A stretch of 12,802 bases of DNA, from assembly GCA_027365835.1 (NCBI GenBank), contig DAHXLU010000115.1:1-12802 (forward strand), written 5' to 3'. This DNA comes from JAJZMA01 sp021850405. Its GTDB lineage: Bacteria > Chloroflexota > Dormibacteria > Aeolococcales > Aeolococcaceae. The notes under the pieces were generated by a model. It was given only the letters and a program-made list of their open reading frames with translations, did no database searches and had not been told where the DNA came from. The first letter of the stretch is position 1. Each line of letters starts with the position of its first letter. The translations under genes were made by a program, and so were the position numbers. Below are positions 1-7,497 of the stretch, piece after piece.

Positions 1-1
1 T

Positions 2-112
2 ACCTCACTGGACTGCCTGGAAGCACAGATCCATATGTTCATAAAGACCCACAATCTCACTTTTGCTCACCCCTACCGCTGGACCTACACCGGCGAACCG
101 CTGGCGGCCTGA
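2..112 (+). mobile_element. IS630-like transposase, C-terminal fragment (cut by window edge)
   Basis: An open frame enters from the left edge and stops at the TGA at 110-112. It encodes 36 residues ending in FIKTHNLTFAHPYRWTYTGE followed by PLAA. The pattern helix, then (F/Y)RW(T)..G.PL at the extreme C-terminus is characteristic of the DDE transposases of the IS630/Tc1-mariner group. These cut and paste at TA dinucleotides. Only the last part of the protein is visible, so the catalytic DDE residues cannot be checked. It could be the end of an intact insertion sequence lying to the left or a decayed remnant. The sequence after the stop (113-174) should hold the right terminal inverted repeat if the element is complete, but its partner lies outside the window. 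Family assignment is from memory of the C-terminal motif. Confidence 0.7.
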
Positions 113-174
113 CATGGGTCACGAACTTTCACCCAGCTCCACTAGCCCAGTGCGAGAAGGGCCATAGCCTGAAG

Positions 175-1047
175 TTAAAGCCCGGAAAGCCCTTCGGTAT
201 CCCCTGCCATCCTTGGGCTGCCCCCACCTGCGTTGCCGCCGGGTAGGTCGATGGGGCTGCCGCCCACGGTCTGGCGCTGGCGTGGGCTCCGTGCTCCCAG
301 TTTGCGGACTGAGGCCAGGTTGCGGATTATCGTGTGGGTCCCAGGGGAGGTGAACTGCAGTGCCATCCAGCCCCGTTTGCCCGCCTCTGCCAGCAGCCGT
401 TTGTCCGGGTTGATACAGATGGGTCGGCCCACAGCCTCCAGCATGGCAAGATCGCTGTGGCTGTCGCCGTATGCCTGTGATGCGCCAAGGTCAATCCCGT
501 CCCTGGCGGCGATCGCCTCTATGGCTTTTTTCTTGTTTCCCGCATGACAGAAAAACAGCACGCGTCCGGTATAGAGACCGTCTCTTATTTCAGCACGGGT
601 TGCAGCAGCGCCGTCAGCACCGAGTGCTGCTGCCAGCGGGAGAATTAGCTCCTGCGGAGCTGCGGAGACCAGATAGATCCGGTGGCCAGCCTCCCGGTGC
701 CAGTCCATGAGCTGGCGCGCCTGCGGAAAAACCCGTGGCAGCAGATGGCTCCTTACCCGCTGGCCAGCCAGCTGCTGCAGCGCTCCAGCATTCATTCCCT
801 TCACCAGGGCAGCGATCTCACTTGCGGCGGCCTCAAGCCCGGCGTCATCCATCCCGTGGCGGCGAAAGAGAAGCTGGCGCCGCAGCGCCCGGACCACAGT
901 GCGGCGGGAGATGAGACCGTCTTTATACATGGAGGGGGCCAATGCCAGCAGGGCGGAGCCACGCATCAGCGTTCGGTCTACATCGAAAAATGCGGCAGAT
1001 ACTCCCCTGGCCCCCTTGCTGCTGGACGGTTTTTTGTCAATTATCAA
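175..1047 (-). CDS. HAD superfamily subfamily IB hydrolase (SerB-like phosphatase)
   Basis: A 290-residue cytoplasmic phosphatase of the haloacid dehalogenase superfamily. All four HAD motifs are visible: DVDRT (nucleophile D22, acid/base D24), VSA with S128, the lysine motif GNKKK at 170-174, and GDSHSD at 194-199. A helical cap of about 90 residues between motifs I and II marks subfamily IB, the group of phosphoserine phosphatase and of HAD-IB enzymes found alone or fused to lysophospholipid acyltransferases. The substrate cannot be read from sequence, and phosphoserine or a lipid phosphate are both possible. Residues 252-290 are a low-complexity Gly/Pro/Arg tail not expected in the family. 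The start is a TTG, supported by a strong ribosome binding site 7 nt upstream. The gene follows the patatin gene on the same strand after 145 bp and may be cotranscribed with it. Confidence 0.88.
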   Translation of the reverse strand: MIIDKKPSSSKGARGVSAAFFDVDRTLMRGSALLALAPSMYKDGLISRRTVVRALRRQLLFRRHGMDDAGLEAAASEIAALVKGMNAGALQQLAGQRVRSHLLPRVFPQARQLMDWHREAGHRIYLVSAAPQELILPLAAALGADGAAATRAEIRDGLYTGRVLFFCHAGNKKKAIEAIAARDGIDLGASQAYGDSHSDLAMLEAVGRPICINPDKRLLAEAGKRGWMALQFTSPGTHTIIRNLASVRKLGARSPRQRQTVGGSPIDLPGGNAGGGSPRMAGDTEGLSGL

Positions 1048-1054
1048 TGCAGGT

Positions 1055-1061
1055 TCCTCCT
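1055..1061 (-). promoter_or_regulatory. Ribosome binding site deciding the TTG start of the HAD gene
   Basis: The minus strand reads AGGAGGA here, seven bases before the TTG at 1047-1045. No ATG or GTG lies in frame close to this distance, so the Shine-Dalgarno match fixes the unusual TTG start. Confidence 0.75.
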
Positions 1062-1192
1062 GGGAGCCTCATCTTGCCATATCTCCCAGGTCAGTGTCAG
1101 CACGGGGGCTTGTGCACACTTGCCTGCCTTCCTGGCGCTATGGCAGGGCACCAGGCTTGTTGCATCTTCAAGCTGCTTTCCGGATTTTATGT

Positions 1193-2419
1193 TCATATTG
1201 CTTCGTCATCCATGACGTGCAGCCGGGGCCGGTGGGCAAATACGGTCTCACGCATGAGGCGGCGCAGCCGGCCCGGACGCTCTGCTGTCTCGACTGGGAG
1301 GTCTATGGGCCGTTGCTCGATCAGTCGGCGGGTGATGTGAATGCCATGGCGTGGGAGGGTCCGGCGCAGATACTCCCAGGTCTCATAAAGGCCGCTAGAC
1401 ACCGATTCGTATCCATGCTCCAGCACCATGAGGCGGGCAGAAAACGACATCAGCTCGTGGAAAAACATCTTTGCGTCATCCGGACGCGGCTGGATCAGGA
1501 CAATATCCACATCAGGATGGGCATCCCGTGTAAGACGGATATGGTCGAGCAGGCCGTCATACAGCACTCCACGGAAAACCTGGTTGTATATCGCCCGCAT
1601 GCCCAGTGTGGAGAGCCGCTCCGCCTGACGGTAGTTGCCTGGGTGATTGGCAAGTGCGCCTGCCTGTGAGGCATCGATCGGTACAACCGGGTTGATCACA
1701 ACTATGAGCTTGGCACCCTGCTCGACGGCCACATCTATCGCCGATATTCCCTTGATGCCGCCATCCACGTAATCTATCCCGGCAATCTCCATCGGACGGA
1801 AAAGTACAGGTATGGCGCTGCTGGCCCCTACCGCCTGCGAAACGGGCACCTCCGGGTGATTGGAACGTGAAAACACGACCCGTTCATCGGCATCCAGGTC
1901 ACAGGCCACGATGTACAGCTCTTTCTCTATCCGTGCGAATGAGTCGGAAAGGCCTGCCGACTCCAGCAGCCTGGCAAGGTAGCTGGAGATCCCCCTCGGG
2001 TCGAATAGACCTGAGGGCATCAGCGTACACAGTATTCCCGGGATATCCAGCTCAGAGATGTTGTTGTGGTGCTTTCCCAGCTCCCTTCCCAGCTCCCTTA
2101 GCACTCCTGGAACCTGCGTGGCCCGCTCTACGACCTCTCTCAGGTTGGGGCGGTAGATGTCCATCCGGGTGGGCGGGGTGAAGGGTGACTTTTCACCACC
2201 AAAGGAGCGGGCCATCTCTTCCGGGGAGAGGCCGTTGGCAAGCAGCGTTGCCACGAGAGCACCAGCACTGGTGCCAACCAGAATGTCGAAATCGTTGACG
2301 GTAGCTCCGACCAGGAGATCGTCAAGTGCCCGAAGCGCACCAATCTCATACGCGACTCCGGCGATGCCGCCCCCACACAGCACGAGCGCCCGGGTCTCGG
2401 TGCCAGCAGCGCTGCTCAT
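1193..2419 (-). CDS. Patatin-like phospholipase/lipid acyl hydrolase
   Basis: A 408-residue patatin-family protein, a serine lipid acyl hydrolase using a Ser-Asp dyad. The oxyanion-hole glycine loop is at residues 16-21 (GGGIAG), the nucleophile elbow GTSAG at 49-53 (Ser51), and the catalytic Asp in DGG at 219-221. The sequence ASSAIPVLFRP at about 199-209 is also typical. No signal peptide or membrane segment is apparent, so it is probably cytoplasmic or peripheral. The N-terminal catalytic domain covers about 1-300. The C-terminal 100 residues are rich in Arg and charged residues and may contact membrane. The ATG start at 2419 is preceded by AAAGG and GGA purine runs. Divergent from lepA, with 110 bp between them, and followed on the same strand by a HAD phosphatase, which suggests a shared lipid-related role (inference). 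Substrate unknown. Confidence 0.9.
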   Translation of the reverse strand: MSSAAGTETRALVLCGGGIAGVAYEIGALRALDDLLVGATVNDFDILVGTSAGALVATLLANGLSPEEMARSFGGEKSPFTPPTRMDIYRPNLREVVERATQVPGVLRELGRELGKHHNNISELDIPGILCTLMPSGLFDPRGISSYLARLLESAGLSDSFARIEKELYIVACDLDADERVVFSRSNHPEVPVSQAVGASSAIPVLFRPMEIAGIDYVDGGIKGISAIDVAVEQGAKLIVVINPVVPIDASQAGALANHPGNYRQAERLSTLGMRAIYNQVFRGVLYDGLLDHIRLTRDAHPDVDIVLIQPRPDDAKMFFHELMSFSARLMVLEHGYESVSSGLYETWEYLRRTLPRHGIHITRRLIEQRPIDLPVETAERPGRLRRLMRETVFAHRPRLHVMDDEAI

Positions 2420-2529
2420 CCTTTCATCCTACCTGCAAGCCTGCCCCTGGATCGCTTTGCATCCAGATTTTTACCTGGCCGTTGCAATCGTAAAGCAGGG
2501 ATGGGACGCTGGGCCGTACGATTGCCACA

Positions 2530-4332
2530 GTGACCAGTCGGAAATGTATTCGTAATTTTTGCATCATCGCCCATATTGACCACGGAAAGTCAACCCTGGC
2601 AGATCGGTTGCTTGAGGTTACCGGCACGGTCCAGATGCGGGACATGCGCAACCAGCTGCTGGACCAGCTGGATCTGGAACGCGAGCGTGGCATCACGATC
2701 AAGGCACAGGCCGTGCGCATGTCCTACATGGACAGGGCAGGAGAGCAGTGGGAGCTGAACCTTATTGATACTCCTGGGCACGTGGATTTCTCTTATGAGG
2801 TTTCGCGGGCCCTTGCAGCCTGTGAGGGAGCCCTGCTGGTGGTGGATGCCACCCAGGGGATCCAGGCCCAGACGCTTGCCAACCTCTACCAGGCCCTGGA
2901 GCACAACCTGGAGGTAATCCCAGTGGTGAACAAGGTGGACCTGCCTTCAGCAGAGCCTGAGAAGGTGGCTGCCGAGGTGGAGGCGGTCATTGGGATCGGC
3001 AGGGAGCAGGTGCTGTATGCCAGTGCCCGCCAGGGAACGGGTATAAGGGAGATCCTTGAGGCGGTGGTCGAGCGCATACCTCCGCCAGCAGGTGATGAGA
3101 ATGCTCCACTGCGCGCCCTTATCTTTGACAGCAAGTACGATGCCTACCGTGGTGTGGTTGTCTACATCAGGGTGGTGGAGGGCCGGATTGCCGCTGGAAC
3201 CAGGATCGCCATGATGGCGACCGGGAATGAGTTTGTTGTGGACGAGGTGGGGTTCTTCTCGCCTGGCATGACAGCGGCGCCCGAGTTGACAGCTGGGGAA
3301 GTGGGCTATTTTGTGGCTTCCATAAAGACCCTTTCGGATTCCAAGGTCGGTGATACGGTAACTGATTCGGCGCGCCCAGCCGTAGAGCCGCTACCTGGCT
3401 ACCGCACGGTTATGCCGATGGTGTATGCCGGTGTGTTCCCGGTCGACGGTGGAGATGTGACTGCACTGCGCGAAGCACTGGAAAAGCTGCATCTGAACGA
3501 CGCATCCCTTGTGTACGAACCTGAATCCAGCGCTGCGCTTGGCTTTGGATTTAGATGCGGATTTCTTGGGCTGTTGCACATGGAGATAGTGCAGGAGCGG
3601 CTGGAGCGGGAATCAGACCTTTCGCTGCTGGTTACAGCGCCTACGGTTGAGTACAGGGTTGTGCTCACCACGGGTGAGGTATTGCAGATTGACAATCCAG
3701 ACCATCTGCCAGATCCCTCCCGCATTGCCGCAATAGAGGAGCCGAGGACGCGCTCTTCGATTCTGGTTCCATCGGGCATGGTCGGAACCGTGATGGAGCT
3801 GTGCCAGGAGCGCAGGGGTGAGTTTCTGGGCATGGATTATGAGCCTGGCGACAGGGTGCAGGTTAATTACGATCTCCCCCTGGCAGAGATCATTCATGAT
3901 TTTTACGACCAGCTGAAATCACGCACGCATGGCTATGCATCGCTTGACTACGAAATTGTCTCCTTCCGGCCAGAAAAGCTGGTCAAGCTGGACGTGCTGG
4001 TGTCCGGTATGAAGGTGGATGCACTATCCATCATTGTGCATCGGGACCGTGCGAGAGAGCAGGGGCGCAAGCTCACGGAAAAACTGGTGAAGATAATCCC
4101 AAAGCAGCTGTTTGAGGTACCAATCCAGGCTGCCATAGGGGGCAAGATAGTGGCGAGGGAAACAGTCTCTGCCATGAGGAAGGACGTGCTGGCGAAGTGC
4201 TATGGAGGGGACATAACCCGTAAACGCAAGTTGCTGGAAAAGCAGAAAGAGGGCAAGAAACGACTGAAGCGGATTGGCAATGTGGAGATTCCCCAGGAAG
4301 CATTTATGGCCGTGCTCTCGCTGGATGACTAG
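2530..4332 (+). CDS. lepA: Elongation factor 4 (LepA), ribosome back-translocating GTPase
   Basis: A 600-residue translational GTPase, the normal length for LepA/EF4, which binds ribosomes and can reverse translocation under stress. The G domain shows the P-loop AHIDHGKST at 14-22, the switch I sequence RERGITIK at 51-58, DTPGHVDFSYEV at 80-91 and NKVD at 134-137. EF-G-like domains II, III and V follow. The C-terminus carries the LepA-specific domain, with the hallmark CYGGDITRKRKLLEKQKEGK and then KRLKRIGNVEIPQEAF near the end. The start is a GTG at 2530: IRNFCIIAHIDHGKST begins almost at once and no ATG lies in frame, but the ribosome binding site is weak. hemW begins 18 bp downstream, so the two are probably cotranscribed, an arrangement also seen in Firmicutes such as Bacillus. 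Confidence 0.97.
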   Translation: MTSRKCIRNFCIIAHIDHGKSTLADRLLEVTGTVQMRDMRNQLLDQLDLERERGITIKAQAVRMSYMDRAGEQWELNLIDTPGHVDFSYEVSRALAACEGALLVVDATQGIQAQTLANLYQALEHNLEVIPVVNKVDLPSAEPEKVAAEVEAVIGIGREQVLYASARQGTGIREILEAVVERIPPPAGDENAPLRALIFDSKYDAYRGVVVYIRVVEGRIAAGTRIAMMATGNEFVVDEVGFFSPGMTAAPELTAGEVGYFVASIKTLSDSKVGDTVTDSARPAVEPLPGYRTVMPMVYAGVFPVDGGDVTALREALEKLHLNDASLVYEPESSAALGFGFRCGFLGLLHMEIVQERLERESDLSLLVTAPTVEYRVVLTTGEVLQIDNPDHLPDPSRIAAIEEPRTRSSILVPSGMVGTVMELCQERRGEFLGMDYEPGDRVQVNYDLPLAEIIHDFYDQLKSRTHGYASLDYEIVSFRPEKLVKLDVLVSGMKVDALSIIVHRDRAREQGRKLTEKLVKIIPKQLFEVPIQAAIGGKIVARETVSAMRKDVLAKCYGGDITRKRKLLEKQKEGKKRLKRIGNVEIPQEAFMAVLSLDD

Positions 4333-4350
4333 GGGTAGTGGAGTGAGCAG

Positions 4351-5820
4351 ATGAGCGCTTTGGCTAGCAGCAGAACCGGCAGCGGGCCTGGGCTTCGCCG
4401 TCATGGTGCTGCTGGAGAAGGACGGGCCCACCAGCTCAAGTTTGCGTCTGCCCCGGGTATCCCATGGCCGGCGCCGGGGGCAATCCCGGGGGATGTCAGC
4501 TCCCTTTATGTTCATATTCCTTTCTGCGAACGTAAGTGTGAGTACTGCGACTTTGCTTCTGTGGCGGGGCTCGGGGGAGAAGAGCGGTACGTGGCTGCAC
4601 TTGCGTCCCAGATCAGGGCGCTGGGAGAGGCGCTGCCAGGTACGTCGCTGGAGACGGTTTTTTTTGGCGGTGGTACTCCGGGCTTCCTGCCGCCACGGTT
4701 GCTGGAGCAGGTAATTGGTGCCGTCCTTGACTCATTTTCGGTTCAACCATCGGCTGAGGTAACAATGGAGGCAAACCCCTCCAGTACGAACCTTGCCCGA
4801 GCAAGGCAGTGGAAAGCGATGGGGTTCAACCGGATCAGTCTTGGCATCCAGGCGCTTGACGATTCTGTGCTCAGGTTTCTGGGCCGGGTCCACAGTGCAA
4901 GGAGCGCGGTCGCTGCCGTTGCCGATGTGCAGGGGGCAGGGTTTGACAATGTGAACTGTGATCTGATCTATGCGGTTCCGGGTCTGACCCGGGAGAGCCT
5001 CTGCAGCTCAGTTTCGAAGCTTCTTGAGCTTGCGCCTGCGCATATCTCAGCGTATGAGCTGACCATTGAGAGCGGGACACCACTTTCTGGCTGGGCACGT
5101 GCCAATCAGGCGCGCATTCCACTCGATGCGGAGTCATGTGACCAGCACTGGATGGTGGTGGACCAGCTCGCGGACGCAGGATATGGCCAGTATGAGGTAA
5201 GCAACTTTGCAAGACCAGGTATGGAGTGCCGCCACAACCTGAATTACTGGCGTAACGGATACTACCTTGCCGTTGGCACAGGTGCCCACGGGCATCTGTC
5301 GTTTTCGGATGCTGCTGCAGCTGGACTTGTAGCTGGCGCAGGGAATGCAGCTGGTGCAGGCAGTCCAGTTGCTACCGGTGGTGGCTATTTGCCGCGGTCG
5401 CTCCTTTCAGGGGTGGAGGAGAAACCACAGCGGGAGGAAGGGCAGCCTGCAGCCGTACGTTACTGGCATGTTTCCGGGATTGGTGCCTACTGCTCCCTGG
5501 TTGAGGAGCGGCGCCAGCCAGTGGTGGGGCTGGAACTTACTGGCAACCGCCAGCAGAGCGAGGAGCGGCTGCTTTCCGGGCTCCGGCTCAATTGCGGGGT
5601 GCCGGCTGCAGATCTTCCGGAGCCGAGGGTCGCAGATCTGGTGGATGCCGGCCTGCTTCAGTACGTCCCTCCTCCCACCGTAAGTGCGCTGGGGCCATCC
5701 TGCAGTCAGGAGCACAGGCCTGCACCTCCCTGGGTCGCCGTTACGAGGCGGGGCCAGGAGTTGCTGAATCTGGTTGTTTCGGAGCTGTCATATTCCCTGG
5801 ATGGAGCCGCGGATCAGTGA
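4351..5820 (+). CDS. hemW: HemW, radical SAM heme chaperone (HemN-like)
   Basis: A 489-residue radical SAM protein. The cluster motif CERKCEYC (Cys59, 63, 66) is followed by D-F rather than D-C, which points to HemW (heme transfer) rather than the oxygen-independent coproporphyrinogen oxidase HemN. Other family landmarks are FFGGGTP at 104-110, ANPSS at 141-145, RISLGIQALD at 161-170 and HNLNYW followed by VGTGAHG at 295-314. It is about 100 residues longer than a typical HemW. The extra length comes from a basic, Gly/Ala/Pro-rich N-terminus (residues 1-50) and an Ala/Gly insertion at about 317-369 between the barrel and the HemW C-terminal domain. The ATG is preceded by GGAGTGAG. It probably forms an operon with lepA. 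Confidence 0.93.
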   Translation: MSALASSRTGSGPGLRRHGAAGEGRAHQLKFASAPGIPWPAPGAIPGDVSSLYVHIPFCERKCEYCDFASVAGLGGEERYVAALASQIRALGEALPGTSLETVFFGGGTPGFLPPRLLEQVIGAVLDSFSVQPSAEVTMEANPSSTNLARARQWKAMGFNRISLGIQALDDSVLRFLGRVHSARSAVAAVADVQGAGFDNVNCDLIYAVPGLTRESLCSSVSKLLELAPAHISAYELTIESGTPLSGWARANQARIPLDAESCDQHWMVVDQLADAGYGQYEVSNFARPGMECRHNLNYWRNGYYLAVGTGAHGHLSFSDAAAAGLVAGAGNAAGAGSPVATGGGYLPRSLLSGVEEKPQREEGQPAAVRYWHVSGIGAYCSLVEERRQPVVGLELTGNRQQSEERLLSGLRLNCGVPAADLPEPRVADLVDAGLLQYVPPPTVSALGPSCSQEHRPAPPWVAVTRRGQELLNLVVSELSYSLDGAADQ

Positions 5821-6143
5821 CAATCGTCACAGCGTGCGCGGGATCATGGACGGAAGGGTCACAGGACGAAAACAGCTGTTCCCAGGAGGGGCCGGTTCCG
5901 TCAGTATTGACTCGTATGGAAGCCAACCGTCCCATTCACCCACTCCGCAGTTCGCTGCACACCCCTCCAGCCCCTGGCGTGGTTGCTGAGCTGGTGCGGG
6001 CAGGTGTGTCCTGGGGAACGGCCATGGCGATGGAGCGATGGAAGGCCCAGGAGGTGCTGGAACTGCTGCGGCTGGATGGGCACGGAGAGCCTGGTGGTAG
6101 CAGGATCCGCGAGCTGGAGCTGCGCCGCCGCCGCGGCGCGTGA
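5817..6143 (+). CDS. Possible small ORF overlapping the hemW stop (uncertain)
   Basis: The hemW stop TGA is embedded in GTGA, so a GTG at 5817 opens a 108-residue frame ending at 6143. An in-frame ATG at 5916 would give 75 residues. The first half is low in pattern. The second half (VVAELVRAGVSWGTAMAMER and on to about 6110) looks like two amphipathic helices and ends in an Arg-rich tail. No domain is recognised. The overlap would allow translational coupling with hemW. There is no good ribosome binding site for the ATG at 5916. The last codons lie in a GC-rich inverted repeat at 6122-6139 (7-bp arms, 4-nt loop). It may be a lineage-specific small protein or chance. Confidence 0.33.
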   Translation: MTIVTACAGSWTEGSQDENSCSQEGPVPSVLTRMEANRPIHPLRSSLHTPPAPGVVAELVRAGVSWGTAMAMERWKAQEVLELLRLDGHGEPGGSRIRELELRRRRGA

Positions 6144-6208
6144 TTGCCCGAGGCGGCAGATTGCATCTTGACAGGCCATCAGCTGAGCAAGTTGCTGGCT
6201 CCTCCAGC

Positions 6209-6910
6209 CTAAGGGGTGGTAGCCGCTCGTGCCGCCGCTGCGGCCGCAGCGGCGGCCTGCGCCTGTAGCGCGTCGCCCTGCATGACAAAGGCAAGGACCT
6301 TGCCGTTGTTGGCATTGATGGCAATCAGTATGCGTGCGATCCTGGGTGTGGGGGCTCCCGGCACCCCCCCACCACCAATGACGTTGATGGCCTTGAGGCT
6401 CACGACCCAGGCGTAACCCTGTACAGGATGCCCAGCAATGTCCTCTCCTGGAACATTCAGGTAGCCGAAGGCGCTGCCCAGAACCGGTAGTGCACCTGTG
6501 CCCAACCCTCCTGCTGCATATACCGCGTCGGCCTCTGCCTGCTGCTCGCTTATTTTGGGTCTCACTGTGACTGGAGCTTTTGTAAGCAATATACCCATGT
6601 CACCGACCTGCTGCGGCGACATCTGCCCAACGCCAAGGGTATGGGCGGCAGCCGGCGCACTGCCCTGGTGGCCGCCAAGCAGTATCCCTCCCACCCCAGC
6701 GGTTGCCAGTACGATGGCGGCACAGGCTGCGGACAGCAGCCAGAGGTGCGCACTCCGCCTCGGGTGCGCCAGCGGGCCGTACGACATGCCGCAGGCCTGC
6801 ATCAAGGTTGCAAGGATTTTGCGTTCCAGGGCAGCGTCGGCTGCAGCAGAGGGCTCGTGCACAACAGATACCCTGGCATCGGAGAGCTGGTCCATTAGGT
6901 CAGCAGTCAT
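6209..6910 (-). CDS. Single-pass membrane protein, putative anti-sigma factor or sigma-associated regulator
   Basis: A 233-residue protein whose ATG at 6910 overlaps the sigma-factor stop in ATGA. A GGGAGGG ribosome binding site lies 10 nt upstream. Layout: cytoplasmic N-terminus (1-53) with a helical stretch AALERKILATLMQ, one transmembrane helix at about 54-80 (LWLLSAACAAIVLATAGVGG), then an extracytoplasmic part of 150 residues. The latter includes AYAWVV-like and ARILIAINANNGKVLAF strands and ends in a run of nine alanines. The topology and gene order fit an anti-sigma factor, but there is no HxxxCxxC zinc motif of the ZAS type and I recognise no known anti-sigma domain. The phrase on its strand about INANNGKVLAF recalls PepSY-like small domains, only weakly. 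A longer in-frame extension upstream overlaps the sigma gene and is not credible. Confidence 0.72.
   Translation of the reverse strand: MTADLMDQLSDARVSVVHEPSAAADAALERKILATLMQACGMSYGPLAHPRRSAHLWLLSAACAAIVLATAGVGGILLGGHQGSAPAAAHTLGVGQMSPQQVGDMGILLTKAPVTVRPKISEQQAEADAVYAAGGLGTGALPVLGSAFGYLNVPGEDIAGHPVQGYAWVVSLKAINVIGGGGVPGAPTPRIARILIAINANNGKVLAFVMQGDALQAQAAAAAAAAARAATTP
6231..6256. repeat. Perfect 26-bp GC palindrome at the 3' end of the membrane-protein gene
   Basis: Bases 6231-6243 (GCCGCCGCTGCGG) are followed directly by their reverse complement at 6244-6256. The palindrome contains the 8-bp core GCGGCCGC. On the minus strand it encodes most of the polyalanine tail. It lies 22-47 bp inside the stop of the gene and between two convergent transcription units, so it could fold in RNA from either strand. 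No T-run follows on either side. Confidence 0.85.
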
Positions 6911-7497
6911 CTGGAATTTTCCCTCCCTGGTGCTTTCCCTATGACAGCCTGCCTGTTCAATTTTTCGACCATTGTGTTCTCCTGTTTTTCCAGCCTTAGG
7001 GCTATGGCGAAGCGCCTGCGCGCGCGGTGCAGGCGGACGCGTAGCACGAGAGGCGAAACGCCGAGGCTGGATGCAGCCGTGGAAGGAGTAAGGCCATCCC
7101 ACGCCACCAGCATCAGCAGTTCTCGGTCTGCTTCGCGCAGACGGCCAAGGGCACCCAGTATGCAGCCATGGAGCGCAGGCAGCAGGCTCTCCTGGCCCTC
7201 CTGGCCCTCCTGGCCCTCCTGGGCATCCGGAGATGCCCATTGTCGTAATCGTGTCTGGAGTGCGTCCTGGCGGCGGTCCGACCGGAGCTGTTCGGCGACG
7301 ACCCGGCGAGCAACTCCGAGTAGCCACCCCCGGGAGTTTTCCGGGATGTCGCACCATCTCCGCCATGCCACGAGAAAAACCTCGGCGGTAGCGTCCTCAG
7401 CACTTTCCGGGAGGAGCCTGGATCTGGTGTATCGGAGTACAACAGCAAACTCTGCATGGTACATCGCTTCGAATCCATGGCGGTCCTCACTTCGCAT
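6907..7497 (-). CDS. RNA polymerase sigma factor, ECF (sigma-70) family
   Basis: A 196-residue ECF sigma factor with the usual two domains. Region 2 covers about 10-75, with FEAMYHAEFAVVLRYTRSRL and DATAEVFLVAWRRW, where the AE.F..AWR core binds RNA polymerase and the -10 element. Region 4 covers about 115-170, with LREADRELLMLVAWDGLTPS and a helix-turn-helix TAASSLGVSPLVLRVRLHRA that reads the -35. The linker holds a GQE tripeptide repeat (residues 95-103). I chose the ATG at 7497 because it places region 2 about ten residues from the N-terminus. An upstream ATG at 7536 abuts a G-run, and a longer frame to 7674 is unlikely. It ends in a 4-nt overlap with the membrane protein gene, which implies coupled translation. 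Target promoters are unknown. Confidence 0.9.
   Translation of the reverse strand: MRSEDRHGFEAMYHAEFAVVLRYTRSRLLPESAEDATAEVFLVAWRRWCDIPENSRGWLLGVARRVVAEQLRSDRRQDALQTRLRQWASPDAQEGQEGQEGQESLLPALHGCILGALGRLREADRELLMLVAWDGLTPSTAASSLGVSPLVLRVRLHRARRRFAIALRLEKQENTMVEKLNRQAVIGKAPGRENSR
7190..7225 (-). repeat. 9-bp tandem repeat in the sigma-factor linker
   Basis: Three perfect copies of TCCTGGCCC (plus strand) at 7190-7198, 7199-7207 and 7208-7216, followed by a degenerate fourth. On the coding strand they encode repeated Gly-Gln-Glu between sigma regions 2 and 4. Being a multiple of three, gain or loss of units changes linker length without breaking the frame. Confidence 0.9.

Noticed and set aside
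707..1669. Long plus-strand frame of 320 residues antisense to the HAD and patatin genes
   Set aside because: Both minus-strand genes have complete family motifs, whereas this frame has no recognisable domain and spans their intergenic gap. It is a GC-driven shadow.
5871..5880. AACAGCTGTT palindrome resembling a LexA box
   Set aside because: It misses one base of GAAC-N4-GTTC, and no SOS-type gene or promoter follows it.
6911..7366. Upstream extension of the membrane-protein frame to 7366
   Set aside because: It overlaps the sigma factor almost entirely. The ATG at 6910 has a good ribosome binding site and the ATGA overlap typical of coupled genes.
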